From: Flavobacteriaceae bacterium UBA1903
GTDB taxonomy: Bacteria; Bacteroidota; Bacteroidia; Flavobacteriales; Flavobacteriaceae
Length of the DNA: 27,503 nt
Direction: 5' to 3'
NCBI GenBank assembly: GCA_002337605.1
Contig: DDGL01000005.1
Span: 32,041 to 59,543, forward strand
The position numbers and the translations under genes are program-made. This document shows, in pieces, positions 16,993-25,461 of this stretch. The notes under the pieces were generated by a model. It did no database searches and was not told the DNA's origin. It saw only the letters and a list, made by a program, of their open reading frames with translations. Position 1 is the stretch's first letter. Every line of letters begins with the position of its first letter.

Positions 16993-17060
16993 TAGGAAAA
17001 TTTTAGGATTTGGTTCTATAAATATACAAAAAGCCAATACGTTGGTTTGTTGAATTATTG

Positions 17061-17068
17061 TATTTTTG
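17061..17068 (+). promoter_or_regulatory. Promoter -7 box of sucA
   Basis: TATTTTTG is an exact match to TAnnTTTG and lies 38 bases before the ATG at 17107. TTG at 17042-17044 would be a -33 box with a short 16-bp spacer. Its position rules out translation from 17047 and supports the ATG at 17107. Confidence 0.55.
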
Positions 17069-17106
17069 TACCGTTTTATCTAAACAATACCCTGAAGCAT
17101 CCAACT

Positions 17107-19860
17107 ATGGATAAATATTCCTTCTTAAACGCAGTTCATCCTGCACAAATCGCAGATCTCTACGATAAATATTTACAATTTCCAGATAGCATTGAGGCTA
17201 GCTGGCGCGCTTTTTTCCAAGGTTTCGACTTTGGTATAGAAAGTGGTTCGCTGGAAGGTCTTGGCATTGAAACTCCAGATGGAGCGGTAATGACCGAGGC
17301 AGTTTTAAAAGAGTTTCAGGTAATAAAACTCATTGATGGGTACCGTACCCGCGGGCACTTGTTTACAAAAACCAACCCGGTACGCGAGCGTAGAAAATAC
17401 GAGCCAACCCTTGATATTGAAAACTTCGGTCTTTCCAAAGACGATTTGCAAACGACCTTTAAAGCTGGAGAAGTTTTAGGGATGGGGCCAAGTTCTCTCG
17501 AGGATATCGTAAAACACCTGAATAGTATTTACTGCGATAGTATTGGGATTGAATATATGTTTATTCGGAAGCCTGAAGAGATAGAATGGATACAAAAGAA
17601 GCTGAATGTAAATGACAACCAGCCAAAATTTTCAGCAGAAAAAAAGAAACAGATTTTAAAGAAATTAAACGAAGCTGTTTCGTTTGAAAATTTCTTACAT
17701 ACAAAATACGTAGGTCAAAAACGGTTCTCACTGGAAGGCGGAGAGAGTTTAATCCCTGCGCTGGATTCTTTAATTGAAGACGCCGCATCTCATGGCGTAA
17801 AAGAATTTGTAATGGGAATGGCACACCGTGGCCGTTTAAGCACGTTAACGAACATCTTCGGAAAAAGCGCTAAAGATATTTTTAGCGAATTTGATGGAAA
17901 AGACTATGCCGAGGATATTTTTGATGGCGATGTAAAATACCACCTGGGTTGGACTTCCATGCGTCAGACAGATTCAGGTCACCAAATAAACTTAAATATT
18001 GCTCCTAACCCGTCACACCTTGAAACTGTTGGAGCTGTAGTACAGGGTATTGCCCGTGCCAAGCAAGACGACCACCACAAGGACAATCCAAAAGCAGTCT
18101 TACCCATTGTAGTTCACGGAGATGCTGCTATTGCGGGTCAGGGACTGGTGTACGAAATTGTACAAATGGCACAGTTGGAGGGCTATAAAACCGGTGGAAC
18201 TATACACATAGTGGTAAATAACCAGGTAGGCTTTACTACCAATTACCTCGATGGCCGTTCGTCTACCTATTGCACCGATGTGGCAAAAGTAACCCTGTCA
18301 CCTGTATTGCATGTCAACGCAGACGATGCTGAAGCCGTGGTGCACGCTATGGAGTTTGCCTTACATTTCCGTATGAAATTTGGTCGTGATGTGTTTATCG
18401 ACCTGTTAGGATACCGAAAGTACGGACATAACGAAGGAGATGAACCTCGCTTTACACAGCCAAAACTGTACAAAGCCATAAGTAAGCATAGCAATCCGCG
18501 TGATATTTATGCAGAAAAACTTTTTAAGGAAGGTGTTATAGAAGAGGGGCACACCAAAAAATTAGAGCAGGAGTATAAAGACAAGCTCGAGGAAAACCTG
18601 GAAGACTCCCGGAAAGAAAAAACAACAAGGATTACCCCCTTCATGAAAGATGAATGGGAAGGGTATGAGTATGCCGAAGAGGATAAAATGATGGAAACTG
18701 CAGATACTTCCTTCGACCTGGATGCCCTTACAGAGATTGCTGAGGTCATCACTCAGTTACCAAAAGAGAAGAAGTTTTTACGTAAAATTTCAAAATTGAT
18801 TGAGGCCAGAAGAACCATGTATTTTGAGGACAATCAATTGGATTGGGCGATGGGAGAATTGCTGGCGTATGGCTCGTTGTTAAAAGAAGGGCACGATGTG
18901 CGCATGAGTGGGCAGGATGTAGAACGAGGTACGTTTAGCCACCGTCACGCTGTGGTAAAAGTAGAAGAGAGTGAAGAAGAAATCGTGTTGCTGAACCAAC
19001 TTAAAGGAGAGCAGGCAAATTTCTTTATTTATAATTCCTTACTTTCAGAGTATGGGGTGGTTGGTTTTGACTATGGATATGCCATGGCAAGTCCTATTAC
19101 ACTTACAATTTGGGAAGCGCAGTTTGGAGATTTCAGTAATGGAGCTCAAATAATGATAGACCAGTATATATCATCAGCCGAAGACAAATGGAAGTTGCAA
19201 AACGGACTGGTAATGTTATTGCCTCACGGGTATGAAGGGCAGGGAGCAGAACACTCTTCAGCAAGAATGGAGCGGTACCTGCAATTGTGTGCCAAGGATA
19301 ATATGTTTGTGGCAGATGTGACAACACCAGCACAACTATTTCATTTATTGCGTAGACAATTAAAAGTGAACTACCGTAAACCTTTAATTGTTTTTACCCC
19401 TAAAAGTTTGTTGCGCCACCCAAAAGTTCTTTCAACCAAAGAAGAAATGGCAAGTGGAAGTTTCCAGGTAGTTATAGACGATCCGGACGCAAAAGTTGCT
19501 AAAGTTAAAAGTTTAGTATTTGTGAGTGGTAAATTCTATTACGATTTATTAGAGAAAAAAGAAGAAGACAAACGAGACGATGTTGCCTTGGTGCGTGTGG
19601 AACAGTTGTTTCCTCTGCCTATTGAAAAAATGAAGGCCAGCATCAAAAAATATAAAAATGCAGACGATCTAGTGTGGGCGCAAGAAGAACCCCGAAATAT
19701 GGGGGCCTACTCACATTTATTACTTCATTTTGAAGAAACCAGAATGTGGCGTGTGTGTAGTAGAAAAATGTACGCTGCTCCAGCATCTGGAAGTAGTGTG
19801 CGAAGTAAAGCACGACACTTAAAAGTAATTGAAAGTGTTTTTAATAAGGAAATGAAATAA
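17107..19860 (+). CDS. sucA: 2-oxoglutarate dehydrogenase E1 component
   Basis: E1 is the thiamine-diphosphate enzyme that decarboxylates 2-oxoglutarate and passes the succinyl group to the lipoyl arm of E2 in the citric acid cycle. I chose the ATG at 17107 (917 residues), since MDKYSFLNAVHPAQIADLYDKYLQFPDSIEASWRAFF is the usual N-terminal E2-binding region and the promoter box lies just upstream. GMAHRGRLSTL, HGDAAIAGQG and GHNEGDEP (ThDP/Mg and active-site segments) are visible in order, and the transketolase-like C-terminal half includes QDVERGTFSHRHAV and LLPHGYEGQGAEHSSAR. Length and motifs are normal. sucB follows after 79 bases, so the two are probably one operon. The E3 gene is not in the window. 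Confidence 0.98.
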   Translation: MDKYSFLNAVHPAQIADLYDKYLQFPDSIEASWRAFFQGFDFGIESGSLEGLGIETPDGAVMTEAVLKEFQVIKLIDGYRTRGHLFTKTNPVRERRKYEPTLDIENFGLSKDDLQTTFKAGEVLGMGPSSLEDIVKHLNSIYCDSIGIEYMFIRKPEEIEWIQKKLNVNDNQPKFSAEKKKQILKKLNEAVSFENFLHTKYVGQKRFSLEGGESLIPALDSLIEDAASHGVKEFVMGMAHRGRLSTLTNIFGKSAKDIFSEFDGKDYAEDIFDGDVKYHLGWTSMRQTDSGHQINLNIAPNPSHLETVGAVVQGIARAKQDDHHKDNPKAVLPIVVHGDAAIAGQGLVYEIVQMAQLEGYKTGGTIHIVVNNQVGFTTNYLDGRSSTYCTDVAKVTLSPVLHVNADDAEAVVHAMEFALHFRMKFGRDVFIDLLGYRKYGHNEGDEPRFTQPKLYKAISKHSNPRDIYAEKLFKEGVIEEGHTKKLEQEYKDKLEENLEDSRKEKTTRITPFMKDEWEGYEYAEEDKMMETADTSFDLDALTEIAEVITQLPKEKKFLRKISKLIEARRTMYFEDNQLDWAMGELLAYGSLLKEGHDVRMSGQDVERGTFSHRHAVVKVEESEEEIVLLNQLKGEQANFFIYNSLLSEYGVVGFDYGYAMASPITLTIWEAQFGDFSNGAQIMIDQYISSAEDKWKLQNGLVMLLPHGYEGQGAEHSSARMERYLQLCAKDNMFVADVTTPAQLFHLLRRQLKVNYRKPLIVFTPKSLLRHPKVLSTKEEMASGSFQVVIDDPDAKVAKVKSLVFVSGKFYYDLLEKKEEDKRDDVALVRVEQLFPLPIEKMKASIKKYKNADDLVWAQEEPRNMGAYSHLLLHFEETRMWRVCSRKMYAAPASGSSVRSKARHLKVIESVFNKEMK

Positions 19861-19939
19861 CACTTTTTACAGGCTGTAATACCAAAGAAAATTGAAACTA
19901 AAAATAATGCTGCTTTAGCAGAAAATAATAACCAATAGT

Positions 19940-21226
19940 ATGGCATTAGAAATGAAAGTCCCTTCCCCGGGAGAGTCCATCACCGAAGTTGAAATAGCAC
20001 AATGGCTTGTAGAAGATGGCGATTGGGTTGAAAAAGATCAGGCAATTGCTGAAGTAGATAGCGATAAAGCTACGCTGGAACTTCCGGCAGAAGCAAGCGG
20101 AATAATTACCCTAAAAGCCGAAGAAGGCGATGCGGTAGGTGTGGGAGAAGTAGTTTGTTTGATCGATACCGAAGCTGAAAAGCCAGGGGGTGGAGACGAT
20201 TCTACCGAAACATACGACAACCCTGGTGACGAAAAGGGCGAAGGAAATGCAGGTCCAGATTTAGACAAACAAGATGTTAAGAATAAAGATACCGGGAAGA
20301 AAGCTGAAGCTGTAAAAGAAACGCAAAAGCAAGATGGCAGCAAGACGTATGCTACCGGAACACCTTCACCTTCGGCCAAAAAAATACTGGCAGAAAAAGG
20401 TATGGATACCAGCGCTGTAAAAGGATCTGGCCGTGATGGCAGAATTACTAAAAGCGATGCAGAAAATGCAACTCCTTCTATGGGAACTCCAGGAACAGGG
20501 GAGAGAGGATCGTCTCGTACAAAGCTTTCTATGTTACGCCGTAAAGTTGCCGAGCGTTTGGTGGAAGCCAAGAATACAACTGCCATGTTAACCACTTTTA
20601 ACGAGGTAGATATGACTGCAATTTTCGACCTTAGAAAAGAATATAAAGAGACTTTTAAAGAAAAGCACGGTGTAAGCCTTGGCTTTATGTCATTCTTTAC
20701 GCTGGCAATTGTGCGTGCCTTAGATATGTATCCGGCAGTAAATAGCATGATAGATGGAAAAGAAATGTTGACGTTTGACTATAAAGACATTTCTATAGCT
20801 GTATCCGGACCTAAAGGATTAATGGTACCGGTAATTCGAAATGCTGAAAACTTAAGTTTTAGAGGTGTAGAATCTGAGGTAAAAAGACTGGCTATACGAG
20901 CGCGTGACGGACAAATTACTGTCGATGAAATGACCGGAGGAACCTTCACCATTTCGAATGGAGGAGTCTTTGGAAGTATGTTAAGTACTCCTATTATTAA
21001 CCCACCACAATCTGGAATTTTGGGAATGCATAACATTGTAGAACGTCCCGTAGTGAAAAACGGAGGTGTAACCATAGCGCCTATAATGTATGTAGCATTG
21101 TCTTACGACCATAGAATTATTGATGGTAAAGAATCGGTTGGGTTTTTAGTAGCTGTTAAAGAAGCACTGGAAAGTCCGACAGAATTATTGATGGACAATG
21201 ATGTGAAAAAGGCATTAGAACTATAA
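19940..21226 (+). CDS. sucB: 2-oxoglutarate dehydrogenase E2 (dihydrolipoyl succinyltransferase)
   Basis: E2 forms the core of the complex and transfers succinyl groups to CoA. The 428 residues show one lipoyl domain (about 2-76, lipoylated Lys 43 in VDSDKATLE), a flexible charged linker rich in Gly, Asp and Lys (about 77-135), a peripheral-subunit-binding domain (about 138-175, with SPSAKKILAEKG and GSGRDGRITKSD), and a catalytic domain from about 195 on. The acyltransferase active site is SYDHRIIDG (His 391, Asp 395). The start MALEMKVPSPGESI is standard. It is downstream of sucA on the same strand and ends at a terminator. Confidence 0.98.
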   Translation: MALEMKVPSPGESITEVEIAQWLVEDGDWVEKDQAIAEVDSDKATLELPAEASGIITLKAEEGDAVGVGEVVCLIDTEAEKPGGGDDSTETYDNPGDEKGEGNAGPDLDKQDVKNKDTGKKAEAVKETQKQDGSKTYATGTPSPSAKKILAEKGMDTSAVKGSGRDGRITKSDAENATPSMGTPGTGERGSSRTKLSMLRRKVAERLVEAKNTTAMLTTFNEVDMTAIFDLRKEYKETFKEKHGVSLGFMSFFTLAIVRALDMYPAVNSMIDGKEMLTFDYKDISIAVSGPKGLMVPVIRNAENLSFRGVESEVKRLAIRARDGQITVDEMTGGTFTISNGGVFGSMLSTPIINPPQSGILGMHNIVERPVVKNGGVTIAPIMYVALSYDHRIIDGKESVGFLVAVKEALESPTELLMDNDVKKALEL

Positions 21227-21248
21227 GTTTCATTTGACCATACATAAA

Positions 21249-21276
21249 AAAAACCCAGCCATTTGGTTGGGTTTTT
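21249..21276. terminator. Bidirectional terminator after sucB and after the sensor-kinase operon
   Basis: AAAAACCCAGCC (21249-21260) pairs with 21265-21276 across a 4-base loop, with one G-T pair. Eight consecutive A at 21246-21253 give a U run on the minus-strand transcript, so it terminates minus-strand transcription coming from the right as well as sucB. Confidence 0.92.
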
Positions 21277-21304
21277 AATTTAGTAGTTAGTTGAAATGAT
21301 ACTC

Positions 21305-21439
21305 TTATATTGCTAAAATCAGATTTACAATATTTAATAAAACTACAAAAACCACACAGGTTGTTAAAAATACCATTGTGATTATTTGTCTCAAGGTTAA
21401 TTTCTTTTTTCCCACGGGTGCTTGTGTTATATTTTCCAT
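21305..21439 (-). CDS. 44-residue single-pass membrane peptide, unknown function
   Basis: A complete small reading frame runs from ATG at 21439 to TAA at 21305. It has a hydrophilic, basic N-terminus (MENITQAPVGKKKLTLRQ) followed by one strongly hydrophobic helix (about residues 19-43, rich in Ile, Val, Leu and Phe) and stops at once after it. The basic N-terminus suggests it faces the cytoplasm. It lies 69 bases after the response regulator on the same strand, and a terminator with an eight-U tail follows 28 bases after the stop, so it fits as the last gene of the protease-kinase-regulator operon. A weak promoter-like TATTTTTC lies just upstream. I know no named family. It could be a chance frame, but its composition and placement argue for a real gene. 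Confidence 0.6.
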   Translation of the reverse strand: MENITQAPVGKKKLTLRQIITMVFLTTCVVFVVLLNIVNLILAI

Positions 21440-21508
21440 AGGGTAAAATTGAGAAAAATAAGTAACCGACACAATACGTATTTACACGTAATTTTCAATA
21501 AGCTCCTG

Positions 21509-22141
21509 TTAACTAAGCTTTTCATGGTTTTGCTTAGCCCAGATTAATAAGCTATTGGTTTTATGCTCAAGCTTTAATTTAGTAATAATATTACTTCGGT
21601 GTTTTTCTACAGTGCGATACGATATAAAAAGAAGAGAGGCTATTTCTTTATTGGTTTTATCTTTACCAATAAGCTTTAAGATTTTCTTTTCAGACGGGGT
21701 TAGTGTAGCTAGCAGCGATTTTTCTGGATTCTTCTTATTTAATTTTGCAGCAATGTTGGGACTAAAATAGTGTTCCCCTTTTATTACGTTGTCAAGACAG
21801 GTCTCGATTTCTTCCAGTGCGAATTCTTTCAGAATATACCCAAATATGTTCAGCTCTTTAGCTTGCTCATAAATTTCACGTTCTTTATGAAGCGTAATAA
21901 GTATAATTTTTGTCTCCGAGCAATTGGTTTTACACTTTTGAGCAACTTCTATTCCAGACATAAAAGGCATTTGTATGTCCAATATAGCGATGTCTGGATT
22001 TTCTTTAGTAATAAGATTGTAGGCTTCACGACCATTTTTACCACTACCAATAATGTTATAACCACGCTCCAGTAAAAAATCGTTTAACCCTCTTAGTAGA
22101 AGAGGGTGATCGTCTGCAGTTATGATAGTGGTATGCTCCAT
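21509..22141 (-). CDS. NarL/LuxR-family response regulator
   Basis: The 210-residue protein has a receiver domain (about residues 4-120) with acidic pocket Asp 10 and Asp 11, phospho-acceptor Asp 55 (ILDIQMP), Thr 83 and Lys 105. A LuxR-type helix-turn-helix follows (about 147-191: LTPSEKKILKLIGKDKTNKEIA, then FISYRTVEKHRSNI). When phosphorylated, such regulators dimerise and bind promoter DNA. Its start codon overlaps the stop of the kinase gene by one base, so the two are a co-translated cognate pair. Target genes are not evident here; the small membrane peptide just downstream is one candidate. Confidence 0.96.
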   Translation of the reverse strand: MEHTTIITADDHPLLLRGLNDFLLERGYNIIGSGKNGREAYNLITKENPDIAILDIQMPFMSGIEVAQKCKTNCSETKIILITLHKEREIYEQAKELNIFGYILKEFALEEIETCLDNVIKGEHYFSPNIAAKLNKKNPEKSLLATLTPSEKKILKLIGKDKTNKEIASLLFISYRTVEKHRSNIITKLKLEHKTNSLLIWAKQNHEKLS

Positions 22142-24219
22142 TAAAAAGGAAATTGAAATTCTATGAAGGTGCCGTTTTCTTTCTTGGACTGCACCTTCAT
22201 AGTTCCGTTTAAAAACTTAGTGCGTTCCATGAGTGTCTTTAACCCCAGGGATTTTATGTTCTTCAGTTTTTCTGTAAACTCAAACCCTTGGCCATTATCG
22301 CGTATGGAGATGATAACCTGATCTGCCATCTTTTTGACTGAAACTTTACTGGCTTCCGCATTGGCGTGTTTTAACGTATTACTCAGGCTTTCCTGAACAA
22401 TCCTATAAATATTCACCTCTTGATCTGGTGTAAACAAATGGTCTATATTTTCTATTTCCGAAGAAATAAAGAGCGATGTGTTTTCGTCTATTTGGGTAAT
22501 AGTATGCTCAATGGCCTTTGTAATTCCCAGCTCCTGTAACTGAAACGGATGTAAGTCCCGGGAGATGGTCCGCACTTCTTCAATAGAAGCGTCTACCATT
22601 TCTTTGGCTTCGGTATTACCCGAAGTTATAAGTTTGTTTTTTAATACTAAGAGCTGCTGCCCAAGACCATCGTGCAGGTCTTTTGAAATACGTTTGCGCT
22701 CATTTTCTTGGGAAGCTAAAAGCTCCTGACTAAACCCTTCCTGTAACGTCTTCTTCTTTTTTAAATGCAGTTGATTGCGATAGAGCAGAATTACTCCAAA
22801 AGTAAGTAACAACGCAATACTGCTAATAATTACAACATTTATAAAAGCCTCATTATCTTTCTCCAACAACTGGATGTTGGCATTTTTGGAGATCAACTCA
22901 TTTTCTTTTTTTTCAGTTTCATATAAAGTCTGGTAATAGGCAAGTGAGTTTGCCGAGGAGCTGTTAAACAGCGAGTCTTTTTTTGCCTGGTATAATTTTT
23001 TGTTTTCGAGACTGGATTTATAATCTCCCAGGTTTTCCTGTATTTCGGAAAGCAACAAATGGGATGCCATAATCTGCTCATTGTAACGTAAATTTTGTGC
23101 AGCTTGTAGTTTTTTGGTTGCAAATTTTAGAGCTTCTTTTCTGCTTCCGAAGGTGTTAAAGTAGTTTGCTTTAGCATCGTAGTAGGAAAGGTTGGCGTAT
23201 TGCTCGGCTTTTAAGTTTTGAGAATAGCCTTCAAGCAATTCCATGTGTTGAGACGCAAGGGTATATTTATTCAGCTTACTGTATTCAGAAACCAAAGCAG
23301 CTAAAATATTAAGGTGAATGGTAGTCCCTTTGGTCTCTGGCGAAATATTGTTTTTTGCGCGTTTTAAAAAATCTATGGTGAGCTGTTGCTTTTTTTGATT
23401 GCGATAATCCAGCGCCTGGTTATAGAGCTCTGTAGTTACAAAATCTTTTAGCCCTAATCCCTCAAGCTTAGTAATAAGTTCATCCCGCTCTTCTTTGGCT
23501 TTTTCGTAAAACCCATTTCTGCTAAACATAGTAATAGTGCCTTGTTGGGCGTGTGCCATGTACTGGTAGTCTTTTAAGGCTTCAAAATAGGTGTAAGCCT
23601 TATCATAATTTTCACCTGCCGGAACAAATTGTCCAATGTTTGAATAGGCTTGCCCTCTAAACAAATAGGCATCTGCGATATAAATTGAGTCTTTTTTACC
23701 AAAATTTTCTATAGCGAGTGTGTAATCTTCAATGGCTTTTTCAAGATCTAACCTGTAATTTGCGCCTCCTCTTTTAAGGTAGAGGCCCCCTAATAGAAAG
23801 CTGTCTTTGATTTTATACTTTTCGGCTAAGACACTGTTTATAATAGTAACAGCGCTACGGGACTCGTTTTTAAAATTGCTTAGGATATACTGCAAATTCA
23901 TTGCTTTGCGGGCAGCAGCCTCTATACGATCCAGCTCTTTGGCTAGTGTAATATATTCCTGGCTGTAAGTTATAAAAGTGTCGTTGTCTTTACGGAACGT
24001 TTTAGAAATAACAGAGTCCATTGCCTCTAGCTTTAACAGCTTATTTGAAGTTGTGTCTGCTACATTTTTATAGTACGATATATCCTGAGCGATACAGCTC
24101 AATGACAAAAGCAATAAAATGAAGAGGTAATATTTTTTCAAGTTATGCAGGGGCTTAGATTCATTTAAAGATAATAAAAAACAGCGAAGCACGGTACTTA
24201 ATGCTTTAAATAGAAACAA
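22141..24219 (-). CDS. TPR-containing sensor histidine kinase (NarX/HisKA_3 type)
   Basis: The sensor half is an extracytoplasmic array of helical TPR-like repeats (about residues 50-440), followed by one membrane helix (about 460-480), a short coiled linker and a HisKA_3 dimerisation domain with phospho-acceptor His 516 (ISKDLHDGLGQQ). The ATPase domain has the N box around Asn 614 (IVQESLSNTLKHA) and G1 around Asp 641 (IRDNGQGFEF). The ATG at 24219 overlaps the end of the protease gene and gives an odd 26-residue extension; a TTG at 24141 would begin directly at a classic signal peptide (KKYYLFILLLLSLSCIAQ) and may be the true start. The stimulus is unknown; TPR arrays usually bind proteins or peptides. 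Confidence 0.94.
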   Translation of the reverse strand: MFLFKALSTVLRCFLLSLNESKPLHNLKKYYLFILLLLSLSCIAQDISYYKNVADTTSNKLLKLEAMDSVISKTFRKDNDTFITYSQEYITLAKELDRIEAAARKAMNLQYILSNFKNESRSAVTIINSVLAEKYKIKDSFLLGGLYLKRGGANYRLDLEKAIEDYTLAIENFGKKDSIYIADAYLFRGQAYSNIGQFVPAGENYDKAYTYFEALKDYQYMAHAQQGTITMFSRNGFYEKAKEERDELITKLEGLGLKDFVTTELYNQALDYRNQKKQQLTIDFLKRAKNNISPETKGTTIHLNILAALVSEYSKLNKYTLASQHMELLEGYSQNLKAEQYANLSYYDAKANYFNTFGSRKEALKFATKKLQAAQNLRYNEQIMASHLLLSEIQENLGDYKSSLENKKLYQAKKDSLFNSSSANSLAYYQTLYETEKKENELISKNANIQLLEKDNEAFINVVIISSIALLLTFGVILLYRNQLHLKKKKTLQEGFSQELLASQENERKRISKDLHDGLGQQLLVLKNKLITSGNTEAKEMVDASIEEVRTISRDLHPFQLQELGITKAIEHTITQIDENTSLFISSEIENIDHLFTPDQEVNIYRIVQESLSNTLKHANAEASKVSVKKMADQVIISIRDNGQGFEFTEKLKNIKSLGLKTLMERTKFLNGTMKVQSKKENGTFIEFQFPF

Positions 24220-24638
24220 TTACGCCCATAATCGATCACAGCTCTGTACTTTTTTAGAAAGTCTGCACCAATAATTCCATCAATGGCTTTTTCGTTGGCT
24301 TGGGCTAGGGCCTCATTTACATGAGAGAGATCAAAAAGCACAAAATCTGTTGCGGCTAACGTACGTTTTCCTACTGAAAATGTATTATTTCGTGCCATTT
24401 GAGTTTCCATATTAATAGCACCGGCACCAGCGGCTTTTATCTTACTATCTTCACTTAATAAAGAAAATTGTTCAATCCTATCTATACCAATACAGCTGGT
24501 AGAGGCCCCTGTGTCCAGGATAAAGCTTCCTTTGAGCTGGTTAATTTTAGCGGTAAACTTATAATGACCTGTAGCTAATTTTGTAAGGGGAATTCTGTAA
24601 AATCCTGTTTCTTCTAGAAGTATTCGTAAAGTAGCCAA
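24198..24638 (-). CDS. Retropepsin-like aspartic protease, single domain
   Basis: The 146-residue protein has one FILDTGASTS motif (active-site Asp 42) and a later DGIIGADFLKKYRAVIDY segment, the typical second half of the retropepsin fold (hydrophobic-hydrophobic-Gly plus the strand after it). One active-site Asp per chain means it must dimerise to be active. No signal peptide or membrane helix is seen, so it is probably cytoplasmic. The start is a TTG at 24638; no in-frame ATG precedes the conserved N-terminal part. Its 3' end overlaps the annotated kinase start by 22 bases, so the genes are likely co-transcribed, but a functional link is only inferred. The substrate is unknown. Confidence 0.85.
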   Translation of the reverse strand: MATLRILLEETGFYRIPLTKLATGHYKFTAKINQLKGSFILDTGASTSCIGIDRIEQFSLLSEDSKIKAAGAGAINMETQMARNNTFSVGKRTLAATDFVLFDLSHVNEALAQANEKAIDGIIGADFLKKYRAVIDYGRNCFYLKH

Positions 24639-24646
24639 CTGTTTTT

Positions 24647-24679
24647 TTGGTAAAGATAGGTAGCAAATACTTAGTTTTG
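24647..24679 (+). promoter_or_regulatory. Promoter of tatD, probably giving a leaderless transcript
   Basis: TTG at 24647-24649, a 22-bp spacer and TAGTTTTG at 24672-24679 form a full Bacteroidota promoter. The box ends only 5 bases before the tatD ATG, so transcription should begin at or next to the start codon. Confidence 0.7.
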
Positions 24680-24684
24680 CAACT

Positions 24685-25449
24685 ATGTTAACAGATACTC
24701 ACACCCATCTCTACAGTGATGCTTTTGCCGAAGACCAAAAAGAAATGATCCAACGCGCCAGGGAGGCAGGGGTGTCCCGGTTTTTTATCCCTGCAATAGA
24801 TTCAGGTACCACCCAGGCAATGTACCAGCTGGAGCAGGATTTCCCAACCGAAGTTTTTTTAATGATGGGATTGCATCCTACTTCGGTACATGAAAATTTC
24901 AGAGAGGAATTAGCGCTTGTAAAGAAGCAGTTCGAAAAGCGAAGTTTTTATGCTGTAGGTGAAATCGGGATAGATTTGTATTGGGATAAAAGTACTTTGG
25001 AAATTCAGCAGATAGCTTTTAGAGAACAAATTCAGCTGGCAAAAAAGTATAAACTTCCAATCGTAATTCACTGCCGGGATGCTTTTGATGAAATTTTTGA
25101 AGTTTTAGAAACGGAGAAGGACGATGATTTATTCGGAATCTTCCATTGCTTTACAGGTACTTTGGAGCAAGCCCATAAGGCAATAAGCTTTAATATGAAG
25201 TTAGGCATTGGCGGGGTGGTAACCTTTAAGAATGGAAAAATAGACAGGTTTTTAGATCAAATTGATTTAAAACACATTGTGCTAGAGACCGATTCGCCGT
25301 ATCTTTCGCCCGTGCCCTTTCGCGGAAAGCGTAATGAGAGCAGTTACGTAGCTTTAGTTTGCAAGAAAGTTGCCGAAATTTATCAAATTTCCGAAGAAGA
25401 GGTAGCCAGAAGAACCACTCAAAATTCCAAAGAAGTATTTGGTGTATAA
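24685..25449 (+). CDS. tatD: TatD-family metal-dependent hydrolase (DNase)
   Basis: TatD proteins are TIM-barrel hydrolases, reported to act as 3'-5' exonucleases in DNA repair and degradation. The 254-residue length is standard. The metal ligands are all present: THTHLY (His 6 and His 8, after Asp 4), Glu 93 (VGEIGIDLYW), His 129 (IVIHCRDAF), His 154 (FHCFTGT) and Asp 203 (LETDSPYLSP). The start MLTDTHTHLYSD is the usual one. The asparaginase gene begins 12 bases after the stop, so they form an operon. The symbol is used in the family sense; other members (YcfH, YjjV) are not excluded. Confidence 0.95.
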   Translation: MLTDTHTHLYSDAFAEDQKEMIQRAREAGVSRFFIPAIDSGTTQAMYQLEQDFPTEVFLMMGLHPTSVHENFREELALVKKQFEKRSFYAVGEIGIDLYWDKSTLEIQQIAFREQIQLAKKYKLPIVIHCRDAFDEIFEVLETEKDDDLFGIFHCFTGTLEQAHKAISFNMKLGIGGVVTFKNGKIDRFLDQIDLKHIVLETDSPYLSPVPFRGKRNESSYVALVCKKVAEIYQISEEEVARRTTQNSKEVFGV

Positions 25450-25461
25450 AAACTGAACCGC

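Noticed and set aside
20038..20748. A 236-codon open frame opposite sucB
   Set aside because: It lies wholly antisense to the lipoyl, linker and catalytic regions of sucB. It is low-complexity, rich in Ser/Pro/Ala, and reflects the codon pattern of the real gene.
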